The translations under genes and the position numbers were made by a program. The notes under the pieces were generated by a model. The model had not been told where the DNA came from and did no database searches. It saw nothing but the letters and a program-made list of their open reading frames with translations. From Halopseudomonas xiamenensis (lineage in GTDB: Bacteria; Pseudomonadota; Gammaproteobacteria; Pseudomonadales; Pseudomonadaceae), in contig NZ_JACLGO010000008.1 in the NCBI RefSeq assembly GCF_014219065.1, positions 107,040 through 171,039 of the forward strand: DNA of 64,000 nucleotides, given 5' to 3'. Of this stretch, positions 9,834-19,179 are shown one piece after another (position 1 is the first letter of the stretch; every line of letters starts with the position of its first letter).

Positions 9834-10580
9834 ATGGCTGGTCATTCCAAATGGGCCAATATCAAGCATCGCAAGGCGGCCCAGGACGCCAAGCGGGGCA
9901 AGATCTTCACCAAGCTGATCCGTGAACTGACGGTCGCTGCCAAGCTCGGCGGCCCGGTGCCGGCGGACAATCCGCGGCTGCGTGCAGCGGTGGACAAGGC
10001 GCTGACCGCCAACATGACCCGCGATACCATCGACCGGGCCATCGCCCGCGGTGCCGGCAGCAACGATGCCGACAACATGGAAGAGCTGACCTACGAGGGT
10101 TACGGCTCCGGTGGTGTGGCGGTACTGGTCGAGGTGATGACCGACAACCGCAATCGCACCGTCAGCGAAGTGCGCCATGCCTTCAGCAAATGTGGTGGCA
10201 ATCTGGGTACCGATGGCTCGGTGGCCTATCTGTTCACCCGTCGGGGGCAGATCAGCTATGCGCCGGGCGTTGATGAGGATGCCCTGATGGAAGCCGCGTT
10301 GGAAGCAGGCGCCGAGGATGTGGTCGGTAACGAAGACGGCTCTTTCGATGTGTTTACCGCCTTCGAGGATTTCGGCACGGTCAAGGACGCCCTGGAAGCG
10401 GCCGGTTTTCCCAGCGAGGCGGCGGAAATCAGCATGATTCCCTCGACCACCACGGCCCTGGACCTGGAGACCGCCCAGAAGGTGATACGCTTGGTCGACA
10501 TGCTGGAAGATCTGGATGACGTGCAGAACGTCTATTCCAATGCCGATATCCCGGATGACGTGCTGGCACAGATGGAGTGA
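9834..10580 (+). CDS. yebC: YebC/PmpR family protein
   Basis: A 248-residue YebC-family protein with the invariant start [15 protein letters not shown] and the following [10 protein letters not shown]. Family members have been described as DNA-binding regulators (PmpR in P. aeruginosa) and more recently as ribosome-associated factors easing translation of proline-rich stretches. A very strong SD (CAGGAGG) lies 7 bases before the ATG. It precedes ruvC, the usual order, but a terminator-like hairpin lies between them, so ruvCAB may be partly independent. Confidence 0.95.
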   Translation: MAGHSKWANIKHRKAAQDAKRGKIFTKLIRELTVAAKLGGPVPADNPRLRAAVDKALTANMTRDTIDRAIARGAGSNDADNMEELTYEGYGSGGVAVLVEVMTDNRNRTVSEVRHAFSKCGGNLGTDGSVAYLFTRRGQISYAPGVDEDALMEAALEAGAEDVVGNEDGSFDVFTAFEDFGTVKDALEAAGFPSEAAEISMIPSTTTALDLETAQKVIRLVDMLEDLDDVQNVYSNADIPDDVLAQME

Positions 10581-10603
10581 CCGGCCCTTTCGACGCACTC
10601 GGT

Positions 10604-10628
10604 AAAAGGGAGGCGGTGCCTCCCTTTT
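10604..10628 (+). terminator. Terminator-like hairpin between yebC and ruvC
   Basis: An 11-base-pair stem (AAAAGGGAGGC paired with GCCTCCCTTTT) with a three-base loop, ending in a run of four T. It lies 24 bases after yebC and 28 before ruvC. It may end yebC transcripts or attenuate read-through into ruvCAB. Confidence 0.75.
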
Positions 10629-10656
10629 GCATGTCAGGCACAGGACAATTGAAACT

Positions 10657-11187
10657 ATGGCGCTGATTCTCGGTATAGATCCAGGCTCACGTATCACCGG
10701 CTTCGGCATTGTCCGGGAGGGCCGCCATGGCTGTGAGTACGTCACCTCCGGTTGCATCCGGCTGGGCGATGGGCCGTTTCCGGAGCGGCTGAAGCAGATC
10801 TTCGACAATCTCAGTGAGCTGATCGGCAACTACCAGCCGCAGGTGCTGAGCATCGAGCAGGTATTCATGGCGCGCAACCCCGACTCTGCCCTCAAGCTGG
10901 GTCAGGCCCGCGGCGCGGCGATTGTCGCTGCCGTGCACGCGGGGCTGCAGGTGCATGAATATACCGCTCGTCAGGTAAAGCAGGCGGTGGTGGGCACCGG
11001 GGCGGCGGACAAGGTCCAGGTACAACACATGGTCACCCAACTGCTGGGATTGTCCGGCACGCCCCAGGCCGATGCCGCCGATGCCCTGGCCATCGCCTTG
11101 TGCCATACCCATTCCAGCGGGCTCAAGGAGCAGGTGGGTGCAGGGGCATTGATCGGGTTGCGCAGCGGCCGCATGCGGCGACGTTAG
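10657..11187 (+). CDS. ruvC: Crossover junction endodeoxyribonuclease RuvC
   Basis: A 176-residue RNase H-fold nuclease that cuts Holliday junctions after RuvAB branch migration. The start [17 protein letters not shown] places the first catalytic Asp at residue 7. The second acidic region ([22 protein letters not shown], Glu near 67) and the C-terminal pair ([12 protein letters not shown]) are present. It stops 12 bases before ruvA. The C-terminal tail is short and basic (RSGRMRRR). Confidence 0.96.
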   Translation: MALILGIDPGSRITGFGIVREGRHGCEYVTSGCIRLGDGPFPERLKQIFDNLSELIGNYQPQVLSIEQVFMARNPDSALKLGQARGAAIVAAVHAGLQVHEYTARQVKQAVVGTGAADKVQVQHMVTQLLGLSGTPQADAADALAIALCHTHSSGLKEQVGAGALIGLRSGRMRRR

Positions 11188-11199
11188 GGAGCGAACGAG

Positions 11200-11805
11200 A
11201 TGATAGGTCGACTCAGCGGAATTCTGCTGGAAAAACAACCGCCGCACATCCTGCTGGATGTGAATGGCGTGGGCTACGAGGTGGACGCGCCCATGAGCAC
11301 CTTCTACCGCTTGCCGGCAGTGGGGGAGAAAACCACCCTGCATACCCATCTGGTGGTGCGTGAGGATGCCCAACTGCTGTATGGCTTCGCTGAGAAGCGT
11401 GATCGCGAGCTGTTCCGCGAACTGATCCGGCTCAATGGTGTGGGGCCGAAGCTGGCCCTGGCGTTGATGTCCGGGCTGGAAGTGGACGAGCTTATCAGTG
11501 CCGTGCACGCCGAGGATACCAGTGCGCTGACGCGCGTGCCGGGGGTCGGCAAAAAAACCGCCGAGCGGTTGCTGGTCGAACTCAAGGGCAAGTTCAAGGC
11601 CTGGGAAACGCTGCCCGGGGTGACTGTGCCGATAGCTGCGGGCAGTGCCGCACCGGCCGCCAGCTCCGCTACAGCCGATGCGGTCAGCGCGCTGATCGCC
11701 CTGGGCTACAAGCCGCAGGAGGCCAGTCGCGCCGTGGCCGCGATCAAGGAAGACGGGCTCGGCAGTGAAGAGTTGATTCGCCGTGCCCTCAAGGGCATGG
11801 TTTAA
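11200..11805 (+). CDS. ruvA: Holliday junction helicase subunit RuvA
   Basis: A 201-residue junction-binding subunit that forms tetramers and loads RuvB. Visible parts: N-terminal OB fold ([21 protein letters not shown]), two helix-hairpin-helix motifs ([18 protein letters not shown] and [19 protein letters not shown]), an Ala/Ser-rich flexible linker near 140-155 and the C-terminal RuvB-contacting domain ([16 protein letters not shown]). The length is normal. It sits between ruvC and ruvB. Confidence 0.97.
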   Translation: MIGRLSGILLEKQPPHILLDVNGVGYEVDAPMSTFYRLPAVGEKTTLHTHLVVREDAQLLYGFAEKRDRELFRELIRLNGVGPKLALALMSGLEVDELISAVHAEDTSALTRVPGVGKKTAERLLVELKGKFKAWETLPGVTVPIAAGSAAPAASSATADAVSALIALGYKPQEASRAVAAIKEDGLGSEELIRRALKGMV

Positions 11806-11849
11806 TTCCCCCATTGGTCACCCATCAACCGAAGCACCACGGAAGCCCC

Positions 11850-12890
11850 ATGCTGGAAGAAGATCGTTTGATTGCCGCCGCGCCCCGGCAGCAGGAAGAA
11901 ATCATTGATCGGGCCATTCGCCCGTATCGTCTGGCCGACTATATCGGCCAGCCTGCAGTGCGCGAGCAGATGGAGCTGTTCATGGCGGCGGCCAGGGGGC
12001 GCAGCGAGGCGCTGGACCATGTGCTGATCTTCGGCCCGCCCGGCCTGGGCAAGACCACATTGGCCAACATCATCGCCCAGGAAATGGGCGTGAAGATCAA
12101 GAGCACCTCGGGGCCGGTGCTGGAGCGGGCAGGGGACCTGGCGGCGATGCTGACCAGCCTGGAAGCCGGCGATGTGCTGTTTGTCGATGAGATTCACCGA
12201 CTGTCGCCGGTGGTGGAGGAAATTCTCTACCCGGCGATGGAGGACTACCAGCTCGATATCATGATCGGCGAAGGCCCGGCCGCGCGTTCGATCAAGCTCG
12301 ACCTGCCCCCGTTTACCCTGGTCGGTGCCACCACCCGTGCCGGCATGCTGACCAACCCGCTGCGTGATCGTTTCGGTATCGTCCAGCGCCTGGAGTTCTA
12401 CGGTACCGAGGACCTGGCCACCATCGTCTCCCGCTCCGCCGGTATCCTCGGGCTGAAAATCCAGCCTGAGGGCGCCTTCGAGATCGCCCGCCGCTCCCGT
12501 GGTACGCCACGGATCGCCAACCGCCTGCTGCGCCGGGTGCGTGACTATGCCGAGGTGCGCGGGCAGGGCAGTATCAGCCAGGAGATCGCCGACAAGGCGC
12601 TGGACCTGCTGGATGTGGATGCCCAGGGCTTCGATCATATGGACCGCCGCCTGCTGCTGGCGATGATCGACAAGTTCGATGGTGGCCCGGTGGGTGTCGA
12701 CAGCCTGGCTGCGGCGATCAGCGAGGAGCGCCATACCATCGAGGATGTGTTGGAGCCGTTCCTGATCCAGCAGGGCTTCATCATGCGCACGCCGCGTGGC
12801 CGCGTGGTCACCCGGCATGCTTATCTGCATTTTGGCCTGAATCTGCCGGCGAACATGGCGCAGCAGGCCGGCGATCTGTTCAGCCCGTGA
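11850..12890 (+). CDS. ruvB: Holliday junction helicase motor RuvB
   Basis: A 346-residue AAA+ ATPase driving branch migration with RuvA. The start was placed at the ATG at 11850 ([12 protein letters not shown]), because the 12 codons upstream (from a TTG) are not conserved. Walker A is GPPGLGKTT, Walker B LFVDEIH, sensor 1 GATTRAG, and an arginine-finger region is present (NPLRDRFG). A C-terminal winged helix ends with [17 protein letters not shown]. The final residues ([14 protein letters not shown]) form a variable tail. Confidence 0.97.
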   Translation: MLEEDRLIAAAPRQQEEIIDRAIRPYRLADYIGQPAVREQMELFMAAARGRSEALDHVLIFGPPGLGKTTLANIIAQEMGVKIKSTSGPVLERAGDLAAMLTSLEAGDVLFVDEIHRLSPVVEEILYPAMEDYQLDIMIGEGPAARSIKLDLPPFTLVGATTRAGMLTNPLRDRFGIVQRLEFYGTEDLATIVSRSAGILGLKIQPEGAFEIARRSRGTPRIANRLLRRVRDYAEVRGQGSISQEIADKALDLLDVDAQGFDHMDRRLLLAMIDKFDGGPVGVDSLAAAISEERHTIEDVLEPFLIQQGFIMRTPRGRVVTRHAYLHFGLNLPANMAQQAGDLFSP

Positions 12891-12952
12891 CCCGGGCCGC
12901 TGGCAGCGTCGCCTCAGTCAAAAATATTTTCAATTTGGAGGCTACTCCCGCT

Positions 12953-12991
12953 ATGCAAACCACCAACTTGGCTCTACATTATGCCGGCTGA
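12953..12991 (+). CDS. Possible 12-residue leader peptide overlapping ybgC
   Basis: ATG at 12953 opens a 12-codon frame ([12 protein letters not shown]) that ends with TGA 8 bases past the ybgC ATG. It has a good SD (TTGGAGG, 12935-12941), whereas ybgC itself has almost none. Ribosomes finishing this frame could restart at ybgC. There is no codon run that would suggest attenuation. This is a candidate only. Confidence 0.3.
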   Translation: MQTTNLALHYAG

Positions 12992-13448
12992 CATTCCAGG
13001 GCAGCCATTCGCGCTGAAGGCCCGAGTCTACTTCGAGGATACCGATGCCGGCGGCATTGTCTATTACGTCAATTATCTGAAGTTCATGGAGCGTGCCCGC
13101 ACCGAGCTGGTTCGTTCCCTGGGGTTTGATCAGAGCGCGCTGCAACGCGAAAACATCATCTTTGTCGTCCATTCGGTAAGCGCTCGTTACCACGCGCCGG
13201 CGCGCCTGGACGATGAACTTGTGGTGAGTGCCGCTGTCTTGGAACTCAAGCGCGCGAGTGTCCGCTTCGCTCAGCAGGTGCGACGGGCAGACGGTGTGTT
13301 GTTGTGTGAGGGGGAAGTACTGGTGGCCTGTGTCAGTGCCGATCGTTACAAGCCCAGAATTATTCCAGCGGACCTGAGCAGCGCCTTCGCGCTGATGCAG
13401 GGTCGCCAAGAGAAGCAAGAGCAAGGAGTGGCAAAGAGTGCAAGCTGA
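12981..13448 (+). CDS. ybgC: Tol-Pal system acyl-CoA thioesterase YbgC
   Basis: A 155-residue hotdog-fold thioesterase, the usual first gene of tol-pal operons. The active-site motif [19 protein letters not shown] carries the catalytic Asp near residue 23. No in-frame start exists upstream of the ATG at 12981, and its SD is poor. A 12-codon frame with a good SD (TGGAGG) starts at 12953 and overlaps this start, so coupling is possible. The 3' end overlaps tolQ by 11 bases. Confidence 0.93.
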   Translation: MPADIPGQPFALKARVYFEDTDAGGIVYYVNYLKFMERARTELVRSLGFDQSALQRENIIFVVHSVSARYHAPARLDDELVVSAAVLELKRASVRFAQQVRRADGVLLCEGEVLVACVSADRYKPRIIPADLSSAFALMQGRQEKQEQGVAKSAS

Positions 13449-14127
13449 TCAAATGTCGATGTGGCACCTGATAAGCGGTGCCAGTGTTCTGGTGCAGCTG
13501 GTCATGCTGACGCTGCTGGCGGCGTCCGTCGCCTCCTGGGTGCTGATTTTCCAGCGCAGCGCGGTTATCCGTGCGGCGAAGAAAACCCTGGATGATTTCG
13601 AGGATCGCTTCTGGTCCGGTATCGACCTGTCCAAACTGTACCGCCAGGTGACTGGCAACCCCGACCCGGATTCCGGCCTGGAGCAGATATTCCGCGCCGG
13701 CTTCAAGGAATTCTCGCGTATGCGCCAGCAACCGGGAATGGAACCGGAGGCAGTGATGGAGGCGGTACAGCGTGCCATGCGGGTGGCGATCTCGCGGGAA
13801 GAGGAAAAGCTCGATCAGCATTTGCCGTTCCTCGCTACCGTCGGCTCCACCAGCCCCTATATCGGCCTGTTCGGTACCGTTTGGGGGATCATGAACTCCT
13901 TCCGCGGGCTGGCTACCGTGCAACAGGCCACCCTGGCCACCGTCGCACCGGGGATTGCCGAGGCGCTGATCGCCACCGCGATCGGTCTGTTCGCTGCGAT
14001 TCCCGCCGTTATCGCCTATAACCGCTTCTCGGCCCGCTCGGAGACGCTGATCGGTCATTACTATACCTTCGCCGACGAATTCTCCAGCATCCTGCATCGC
14101 CGCGTGCACGCCAGCGAAGGGGAGTGA
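13438..14127 (+). CDS. tolQ: Tol-Pal protein TolQ
   Basis: A 229-residue inner-membrane proton-channel subunit of the MotA/ExbB/TolQ family. With TolR it energises TolA for outer-membrane constriction. GTG at 13438 is chosen because AAGGAG sits 9 bases upstream and the N terminus ([12 protein letters not shown]) aligns with my memory of Pseudomonas TolQ; ATG at 13453 is the alternative. Three TM segments (about 13-38, 137-160, 172-195) and the conserved stretches [18 protein letters not shown] and [25 protein letters not shown] are present. Confidence 0.95.
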   Translation: MQADQMSMWHLISGASVLVQLVMLTLLAASVASWVLIFQRSAVIRAAKKTLDDFEDRFWSGIDLSKLYRQVTGNPDPDSGLEQIFRAGFKEFSRMRQQPGMEPEAVMEAVQRAMRVAISREEEKLDQHLPFLATVGSTSPYIGLFGTVWGIMNSFRGLATVQQATLATVAPGIAEALIATAIGLFAAIPAVIAYNRFSARSETLIGHYYTFADEFSSILHRRVHASEGE

Positions 14128-14129
14128 GC

Positions 14130-14576
14130 ATGCAAGCCAGAGGCAGACGTCCGAAGCGCAAGCCAGTAGCGGAGATGAACGTCGTCCCCTATATCGACGT
14201 GATGCTGGTGTTGCTGGTGATTTTCATGGTGACCGCGCCGATGCTCAACCAGGGCGTGAAGGTCGACCTGCCGCAGGTTGCCAGCGAGGTACTGCCGTCG
14301 GATTCTAACCAGCAGGTGCTGACACTGTCGGTGCTGGCCGACGGCACCTATTACTGGAACCTGGGCGAAACGGTGGATACCGAGAACCAGAGCGATACCG
14401 CCGTGTCCCTGGAGCAGATGACCGACGGCGTGACCAAGATCATGCGTGCCCGCCCGGATACCCTGGTGTACATCCGTGGTGACCGCGATGTGAACTATGG
14501 CGTCGTGGTTACCGCCATGGCCTCTCTGCAGCAGGCGGGCGTGCCCAACGTCGGCCTGATCACCGAGGCCCCGTGA
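14130..14576 (+). CDS. tolR: Tol-Pal protein TolR
   Basis: A 148-residue ExbD/TolR-family protein that forms the proton channel with TolQ. The ATG at 14130 (MQARGRRPKRKPVAEMN) is chosen over GTG at 14124, which overlaps the tolQ stop and adds two residues. The single TM carries the essential Asp in VVPYIDVMLVLLVIFMV (Asp near 25). A periplasmic domain follows, ending [12 protein letters not shown]. The stop overlaps the tolA GTG (GTGA). Confidence 0.95.
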   Translation: MQARGRRPKRKPVAEMNVVPYIDVMLVLLVIFMVTAPMLNQGVKVDLPQVASEVLPSDSNQQVLTLSVLADGTYYWNLGETVDTENQSDTAVSLEQMTDGVTKIMRARPDTLVYIRGDRDVNYGVVVTAMASLQQAGVPNVGLITEAP

Positions 14577-15607
14577 AGAACAAGCCTATGCCGGAATCGC
14601 GCCAGGATCGTCTCACCGCGCCGGTGATCAAAGCGCTGGGGCTGCACCTGCTGGTGCTGCTCCTGCTGTTCGTGTCATTCAGCACGGCGCCGCAGTTCGA
14701 GCCGGCCAAGCCGATCGTGCAAGCCACTCTGGTACAGCTGAACTCGAAGAGCCCGGCAACCACCCAGACCGATCAGAAGATCGCCGGCGAAGCCGAGCGT
14801 ACCGCGGCCCAGCGGCATGAGGCCGAGGAGTTGCAGCGCCAGCAGGAGAAGCAGCAACAGGAGCAGGAGGCGGCGCGCCGTGCTGCCGCCGAGCAGGAGC
14901 GCCAGGCCGCCGCAGCCACAGCCGCGGCCAAGGCAGCGGAAGACAAGGCAGCTGAGGAACGTCGGCAGGCTGAGCAGGTCGAAAGGCAGAAGGCGGAGGA
15001 GGCCAAGCGCAAGGCTGACGCAGCGAAGAAGCTGGCTGAAGAAGAGGCGGCGAAGAAGGCCGCCGAGGAAGCAGCCAAGCGCAAGGCGGCCGAGGAAGAG
15101 GCTAAACGCAAGGAAGAGGAAGCCAGGCGCCGCGCAGCGGAAGAGAAGCGCAAGGCCGATGAGGCGGCCAAGAAGGCGGAGGCCGATCGTGTGGCCCGGC
15201 TCAAGCGCGAGCAGGAGGAAGCCAAGGCCAAGGCGCTGGCCGACCTGCTGGCCAGCGAGACACAGTACCAGCGGGCACAGGCCGACCAGGTGGGTGATGA
15301 AGTGGCCGCCAGCTATGATGACGTTATCCGCCGTTACGTCAGCGAGCAATGGCGACGTCCGCCTACCGCGCGTAATGGCATGGTCGTCGAAGTACGCATC
15401 AGCATGCTGCCATCGGGTGATATCACCGATGCGGTCATCCTGCGCTCCAGTGGTGACGCCGGTTTTGACCAGTCGGCACTGCAGGCGGTACGGAATGTGG
15501 GTCGCATTCCGGAAATGCAACAGCTGTCCAGGGAAAGTCCGGCAACCTTCGATCGTTTGTACAGACAGCGTACCTTGCGCTTCAAACCAGAGGATTTGGC
15601 ATTTTGA
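14573..15607 (+). CDS. tolA: Tol-Pal protein TolA
   Basis: A 344-residue bridge between the inner membrane and Pal/TolB. Domain I is one TM (about 19-40). Domain II, about residues 70-225, is a long charged helix made almost wholly of Ala, Lys, Glu, Arg and Gln. Domain III, about 235-344, is the compact C-terminal domain with [13 protein letters not shown] and [14 protein letters not shown], a TonB-like fold. The start is GTG at 14573 overlapping tolR; an ATG five codons later is possible. Its repetitive codons create long meaningless frames on both strands. Confidence 0.95.
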   Translation: MKNKPMPESRQDRLTAPVIKALGLHLLVLLLLFVSFSTAPQFEPAKPIVQATLVQLNSKSPATTQTDQKIAGEAERTAAQRHEAEELQRQQEKQQQEQEAARRAAAEQERQAAAATAAAKAAEDKAAEERRQAEQVERQKAEEAKRKADAAKKLAEEEAAKKAAEEAAKRKAAEEEAKRKEEEARRRAAEEKRKADEAAKKAEADRVARLKREQEEAKAKALADLLASETQYQRAQADQVGDEVAASYDDVIRRYVSEQWRRPPTARNGMVVEVRISMLPSGDITDAVILRSSGDAGFDQSALQAVRNVGRIPEMQQLSRESPATFDRLYRQRTLRFKPEDLAF

Positions 15608-16905
15608 TGAACACAATGAAGTACTGGCTGACATGTGCTGCCATGCTGCTGCTGGCTCAGGTCGCCCTGGCCCAGGAGGCCATCGAAATCACCCGGGGCA
15701 GCGACCGGGCCACGCCTATTGCGGTAGTCCCCTTCGGCTGGCAGGGCAGTACCCCGCTGGCCGAGGACCTGGCTGAAATCACCGGCAATGATCTGCGCAA
15801 CTCCGGCATGTTCCAGCCCTTTGCCCGGGAAAACATGCTCAGCCATCCCACCCGCGCCGAGGAGATATTCCCGCGGGACTGGAAGATGCTGGGTGTGGAG
15901 TATGTGCTGGCCGGGCAGGTAACCGGCAGCGCCGAGGGCTATCAGGTGCAATACCACCTGTACAATGTGGCGCGGGAACAGGTTCTGCTGTCACGCACTG
16001 TCAGCGGCACCCAGAACCAATTGCGCGATATGGCCCACCGGGTCAGCGACGAGGTGTTCGAGCATATCACCGGTATCAAGGGCGCCTTCAGCACCAAGCT
16101 GCTGTATGTGGCTGCCGAGCGTTTCTCCGCTGACAATATCCGCTATACTCTGCAGCGTGCGGATTACGATGGTGCGCGTACGGTTACCCTGTTGCAATCG
16201 CGGGAGCCGATCTTGACGCCGTCCTACGCCCCGGATGGGCAGCGTATCGCCTATGTTTCGTTCGAATCGCGACGCCCGGAAATCTTCGTGCATTACATCC
16301 AGACCGGTCGGCGTGAGCGTATCACCAGTTTTGAGGGTCTGAACGGTGCCCCGGCCTGGTCACCGGATGGAAAGCGCCTGGCATTTGTCCTGTCACGTGA
16401 CGGCAACCCGGAAATTTACGTCATGGATATGGATAGCAAGCAGATGCGCCGGGTAACCAACCACTATGCGATTGATACCGAGCCGACCTGGCTGGACAAC
16501 AATACGCTGGTGTTCACCTCCGATCGCGGGGGGCGGCCACAGATATACAAGCAGAACTTGAATAGCGGCACTACAGAACGCCTGACCTTTGTCGGCAACT
16601 ATAATGCCAATGCCAAACTGTCAGTTGATGGGCGGACCATGGTCATGGTCCATCGCCAGGATGGCTACCGGAATTTTCATATTGCAACTCAGGATCTGGA
16701 AAGGGGCAATCTGAAAGTTTTAACAGAAACGTCGTTGGATGAGTCGCCTACTGTCGCACCTAACGGCACTATGTTAATTTACGCTACCCGTCAACAGGGA
16801 CGGGGTGTACTTATGCTGGTTTCGACCAATGGTCGTGCACGGTCGGAGATTCCGACGAAGTTCACAGACCTGCGCGTACCATCATGGTCCCCATACCTGC
16901 CATAG
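15607..16905 (+). CDS. tolB: Tol-Pal protein TolB
   Basis: A 432-residue periplasmic protein that couples TolA and Pal. It begins at the ATG overlapping the tolA stop (TGATG). A signal peptide ends at VALA/QEA (about residue 23). The N-terminal D1 domain (about 25-165) is followed by a six-bladed beta-propeller with repeated blade motifs such as [39 protein letters not shown] and [12 protein letters not shown]. The length is typical. Confidence 0.96.
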   Translation: MNTMKYWLTCAAMLLLAQVALAQEAIEITRGSDRATPIAVVPFGWQGSTPLAEDLAEITGNDLRNSGMFQPFARENMLSHPTRAEEIFPRDWKMLGVEYVLAGQVTGSAEGYQVQYHLYNVAREQVLLSRTVSGTQNQLRDMAHRVSDEVFEHITGIKGAFSTKLLYVAAERFSADNIRYTLQRADYDGARTVTLLQSREPILTPSYAPDGQRIAYVSFESRRPEIFVHYIQTGRRERITSFEGLNGAPAWSPDGKRLAFVLSRDGNPEIYVMDMDSKQMRRVTNHYAIDTEPTWLDNNTLVFTSDRGGRPQIYKQNLNSGTTERLTFVGNYNANAKLSVDGRTMVMVHRQDGYRNFHIATQDLERGNLKVLTETSLDESPTVAPNGTMLIYATRQQGRGVLMLVSTNGRARSEIPTKFTDLRVPSWSPYLP

Positions 16906-16949
16906 GGTATACCAATACTAAACCATACGGGGTTTATCAGGAGTCTATG

Positions 16950-17453
16950 ATGGAAGTTATCAAGTTCGGCAAGTTTGCAGCACTGGTTGTCGCTTTCGGC
17001 GTTGTGGTTGGTTGTTCTTCCAAGGGCGGTGATGCAGCTGGCACAGGTGCAGTCGACCCGAACGCTGGCTATGGCAGCTCCACTTCTTCCACTTCTGGCA
17101 GCAGTGTCAGCAGCGAAGAAGCGGCCCTGCGCGCCATCACCACTTTCTACTTCGAGTTCGACAGCTCCGAGCTGAAGCCTGAAGCCATGCGCGCCCTGGA
17201 TGTACATTCCAAGGACCTCAAGGCCCAAGGCAACCGCGTAGCGCTGGAAGGCCACACCGACGAGCGTGGTACTCGCGAGTACAACATGGCTCTGGGTGAG
17301 CGTCGTGCCGCTGCCGTTCAGCGTTACCTGGTTCTGCAGGGCGTGTCTCCTGCTCAACTGGAGCTGATCTCCTACGGTGAGGAAAAGCCGGCCGCCACTG
17401 GTTCCAGCGAAGAAGCCTGGGCCCAGAACCGTCGCGTAGAACTGCGTAAGTAA
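16950..17453 (+). CDS. pal: Peptidoglycan-associated lipoprotein Pal (OprL)
   Basis: A 167-residue outer-membrane lipoprotein that grips peptidoglycan. The ATG at 16950 ([14 protein letters not shown]) matches Pseudomonas OprL; an ATG one codon earlier is equally possible. SD AGGAG precedes it. The lipobox VVGC gives Cys19, followed by a Ser/Gly-rich linker. The OmpA-like domain (about 65-167) has the diaminopimelate-binding motif [20 protein letters not shown]. An intergenic gap of about 45 bases after tolB could hold a separate pal promoter. Confidence 0.96.
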   Translation: MEVIKFGKFAALVVAFGVVVGCSSKGGDAAGTGAVDPNAGYGSSTSSTSGSSVSSEEAALRAITTFYFEFDSSELKPEAMRALDVHSKDLKAQGNRVALEGHTDERGTREYNMALGERRAAAVQRYLVLQGVSPAQLELISYGEEKPAATGSSEEAWAQNRRVELRK

Positions 17454-17461
17454 GAGGTCGC

Positions 17462-18277
17462 ATGAAAGGGTATCAGGGATTCGTACTGGGTTGTCTGCTA
17501 TTGCCGGCTGCGGCACTGGCTCAGGTTCCGGTAATGGAAGGCAGTTCGGGCAACAATGCCCGCAACTACCCGCAGGCGCAGGCCCAGTCGCTGCCTGATA
17601 CCCGATCTTCCTCGGCTGGCCTTTCAATGGAAGGCCAGCTCATGCAACAGCTGTATCAGATGCAGCAGGAAGTCTCCATGCTGCGCGGCCTGCTGGAAGA
17701 GCAGGAGCATCGACTGAAGAAGTTGGAAAAGGATCAGCTTGATCGCTATCAGGATCTTGATCGCCGACTTTCCATGATTTCCACAGGTTCGTCTGCGCCG
17801 ACCAGGCCGAACGGATCTGCCGGCGAGCACAGCCTGCCGCCGATAACGCCAGCGCCCAATGGCGAGCGTGCCGATCAGGCTGGCGAGCAGCCCGCCGACC
17901 CGGCGCGGGAAAAACTGCTGTATGAAGCTGCCTTCGACCAGGTCAAGGCGAGGGACTTCGAAAAGGCGGAAATGGCTTTCAATGCCTTTCTGCGGCGTTA
18001 CCCCAACAGCGAGTACGCCGGCAATGCCCAGTACTGGCTGGGCGAGGTGTATCTGGTACAGGCGGACCTGGATTCCGCCGGGCAGGCTTTTGCCAAGGTC
18101 ATCAGCCAGTATGCCGGACACCGCAAGGAGGCTGACGCACTGTACAAGCTCGCGGAAGTGGAGCGGCGGCTGGGCAACCGGGACAAGGCTGTACAGCTTT
18201 ATCAGGAAGTCCTCAGCAAGCACCCCGATGCGTCCGCAGCCCAGCTGGCGCGGCGTGAGCTGAATGCCTTGCAGTAA
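17462..18277 (+). CDS. cpoB: Cell division coordinator CpoB (YbgF)
   Basis: A 271-residue periplasmic protein that modulates Tol activity and PBP1B during division. A signal peptide ends near ALA/QVP (about 20). Residues 55-105 form a trimerising coiled coil (MQQLYQMQQEVSMLRGLLEEQEHR). The C-terminal half (about 150-270) has three TPR-like repeats, for example AFNAFLRRYPNSEYAGNAQYWLGE. It lies 8 bases after pal and closes the operon. Confidence 0.94.
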   Translation: MKGYQGFVLGCLLLPAAALAQVPVMEGSSGNNARNYPQAQAQSLPDTRSSSAGLSMEGQLMQQLYQMQQEVSMLRGLLEEQEHRLKKLEKDQLDRYQDLDRRLSMISTGSSAPTRPNGSAGEHSLPPITPAPNGERADQAGEQPADPAREKLLYEAAFDQVKARDFEKAEMAFNAFLRRYPNSEYAGNAQYWLGEVYLVQADLDSAGQAFAKVISQYAGHRKEADALYKLAEVERRLGNRDKAVQLYQEVLSKHPDASAAQLARRELNALQ

Positions 18278-18310
18278 CGGCACCGGCCTGCAAAAAAATA
18301 AAAAAATTTC

Positions 18311-18338
18311 TTGAGTTTCTTATTCAAATCAGTAAGAT
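18311..18338 (+). promoter_or_regulatory. Sigma-70-type promoter of tRNA-Lys
   Basis: TTGAGT (18311-18316), a 16-base AT-rich spacer and TAAGAT (18333-18338) sit just upstream of tRNA-Lys. A GC-rich discriminator (CGCGC) follows, typical of stringently controlled stable-RNA promoters. Confidence 0.6.
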
Positions 18339-18352
18339 ATCGCGCATCCAAC

Positions 18353-18428
18353 GGGTCGTTAGCTCAGTTGGTAGAGCAGTTGGCTTTTAACCAATTGGTC
18401 GTAGGTTCGAATCCTACACGACCCACCA
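18353..18428 (+). tRNA. tRNA-Lys (anticodon TTT)
   Basis: A 76-base tRNA with encoded CCA. The acceptor stem GGGTCGT pairs with ACGACCC, the anticodon loop CTTTTAA gives anticodon TTT, and the T arm is GTAGG-TTCGAAT-CCTAC. It follows cpoB by 75 bases. In P. aeruginosa I recall queE and queC between cpoB and this tRNA; they are absent here. Confidence 0.97.
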
Positions 18429-18705
18429 TCTCTTGCCGCAAATGCGGCATTCTGGCCGGCAGGCCGCCCTGTTCACAAGCTTAAGCACACCCCGGTATTT
18501 TCCTGTCGAATCGTTGCAGCTTCTGTTCGGCTGCTCGTTTTTGGTTTGATACCTCCCGCTCCCGTCATGACCTTTGCGCCCCGATGCGTTCGATGCCGGC
18601 CGGCCCGGTGTGCAGTGTGCTGCTGGTGAAATTAGGTTGAACCACCGTTCCGGCGCTACGGTCCCTTGTTTACCACTCACTTGCAATACCCGTAGGAGCT
18701 ACTTC

Positions 18706-19164
18706 ATGAGCACCGATTCGAAAGAAGTGATTTCCACCCTGAACGACCTGATCGAAACCTGCAAGGATGGTGAGGAAGGCTTTCGCGTTTGCGCCGAGGA
18801 CATCAAGCGGCCGGAATTGAAAACCCTGTTTACCCAGCGTTCCACCGAGTGCGCGCAGGCGGCTCAGGAGCTGCAGGCGATCGTCATTCGCCTGGGCGGC
18901 GACCCCGAGGACAGCACCAGTGTGGCCGGAGACCTGCATCGCCGCTGGGTAGACCTCAAGTCGCTGGTTACCGGCAAGAATGATGAGGCGATACTCAACG
19001 AGTGCGAGCGTGGCGAGGATGTGGCCAAGAAGAGCTATCGCAAGGCGCTGGAAAAGACATTGCCCGCCGATATCCGCGATGTGGTGCAGCGCCAGTATGA
19101 TGGCGTGCTGCGCAACCATGACCAGGTGAAGATGCTGCGCGACGCCGAGCGTGCCCGCAGCTGA
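18706..19164 (+). CDS. DUF2383 / PA2169-family four-helix-bundle protein
   Basis: A 152-residue all-helical protein resembling ferritin-like stress proteins of the DUF2383 (PA2169) family; function unknown. The start at 18706 (MSTDSKEVISTLNDLIET) has SD TAGGAGC 5-8 bases upstream, and the longer frame upstream is not conserved. Family features visible: LIETCKDGEEGFRVCAEDI near the N terminus and the ALEKTLPADIRDVVQRQYDGVLRNHDQVKMLRD region near the C terminus. It lies 15 bases before the topoisomerase IB gene and is probably co-transcribed with it. Confidence 0.85.
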   Translation: MSTDSKEVISTLNDLIETCKDGEEGFRVCAEDIKRPELKTLFTQRSTECAQAAQELQAIVIRLGGDPEDSTSVAGDLHRRWVDLKSLVTGKNDEAILNECERGEDVAKKSYRKALEKTLPADIRDVVQRQYDGVLRNHDQVKMLRDAERARS

Positions 19165-19179
19165 CGCGGCATAGCCTAC

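Noticed and set aside
14675..15634. Leu/Ala- and Ser/Ala-rich frames antisense to tolA
   Set aside because: They look like membrane proteins only because they mirror the Ala/Lys/Glu coiled coil of TolA.
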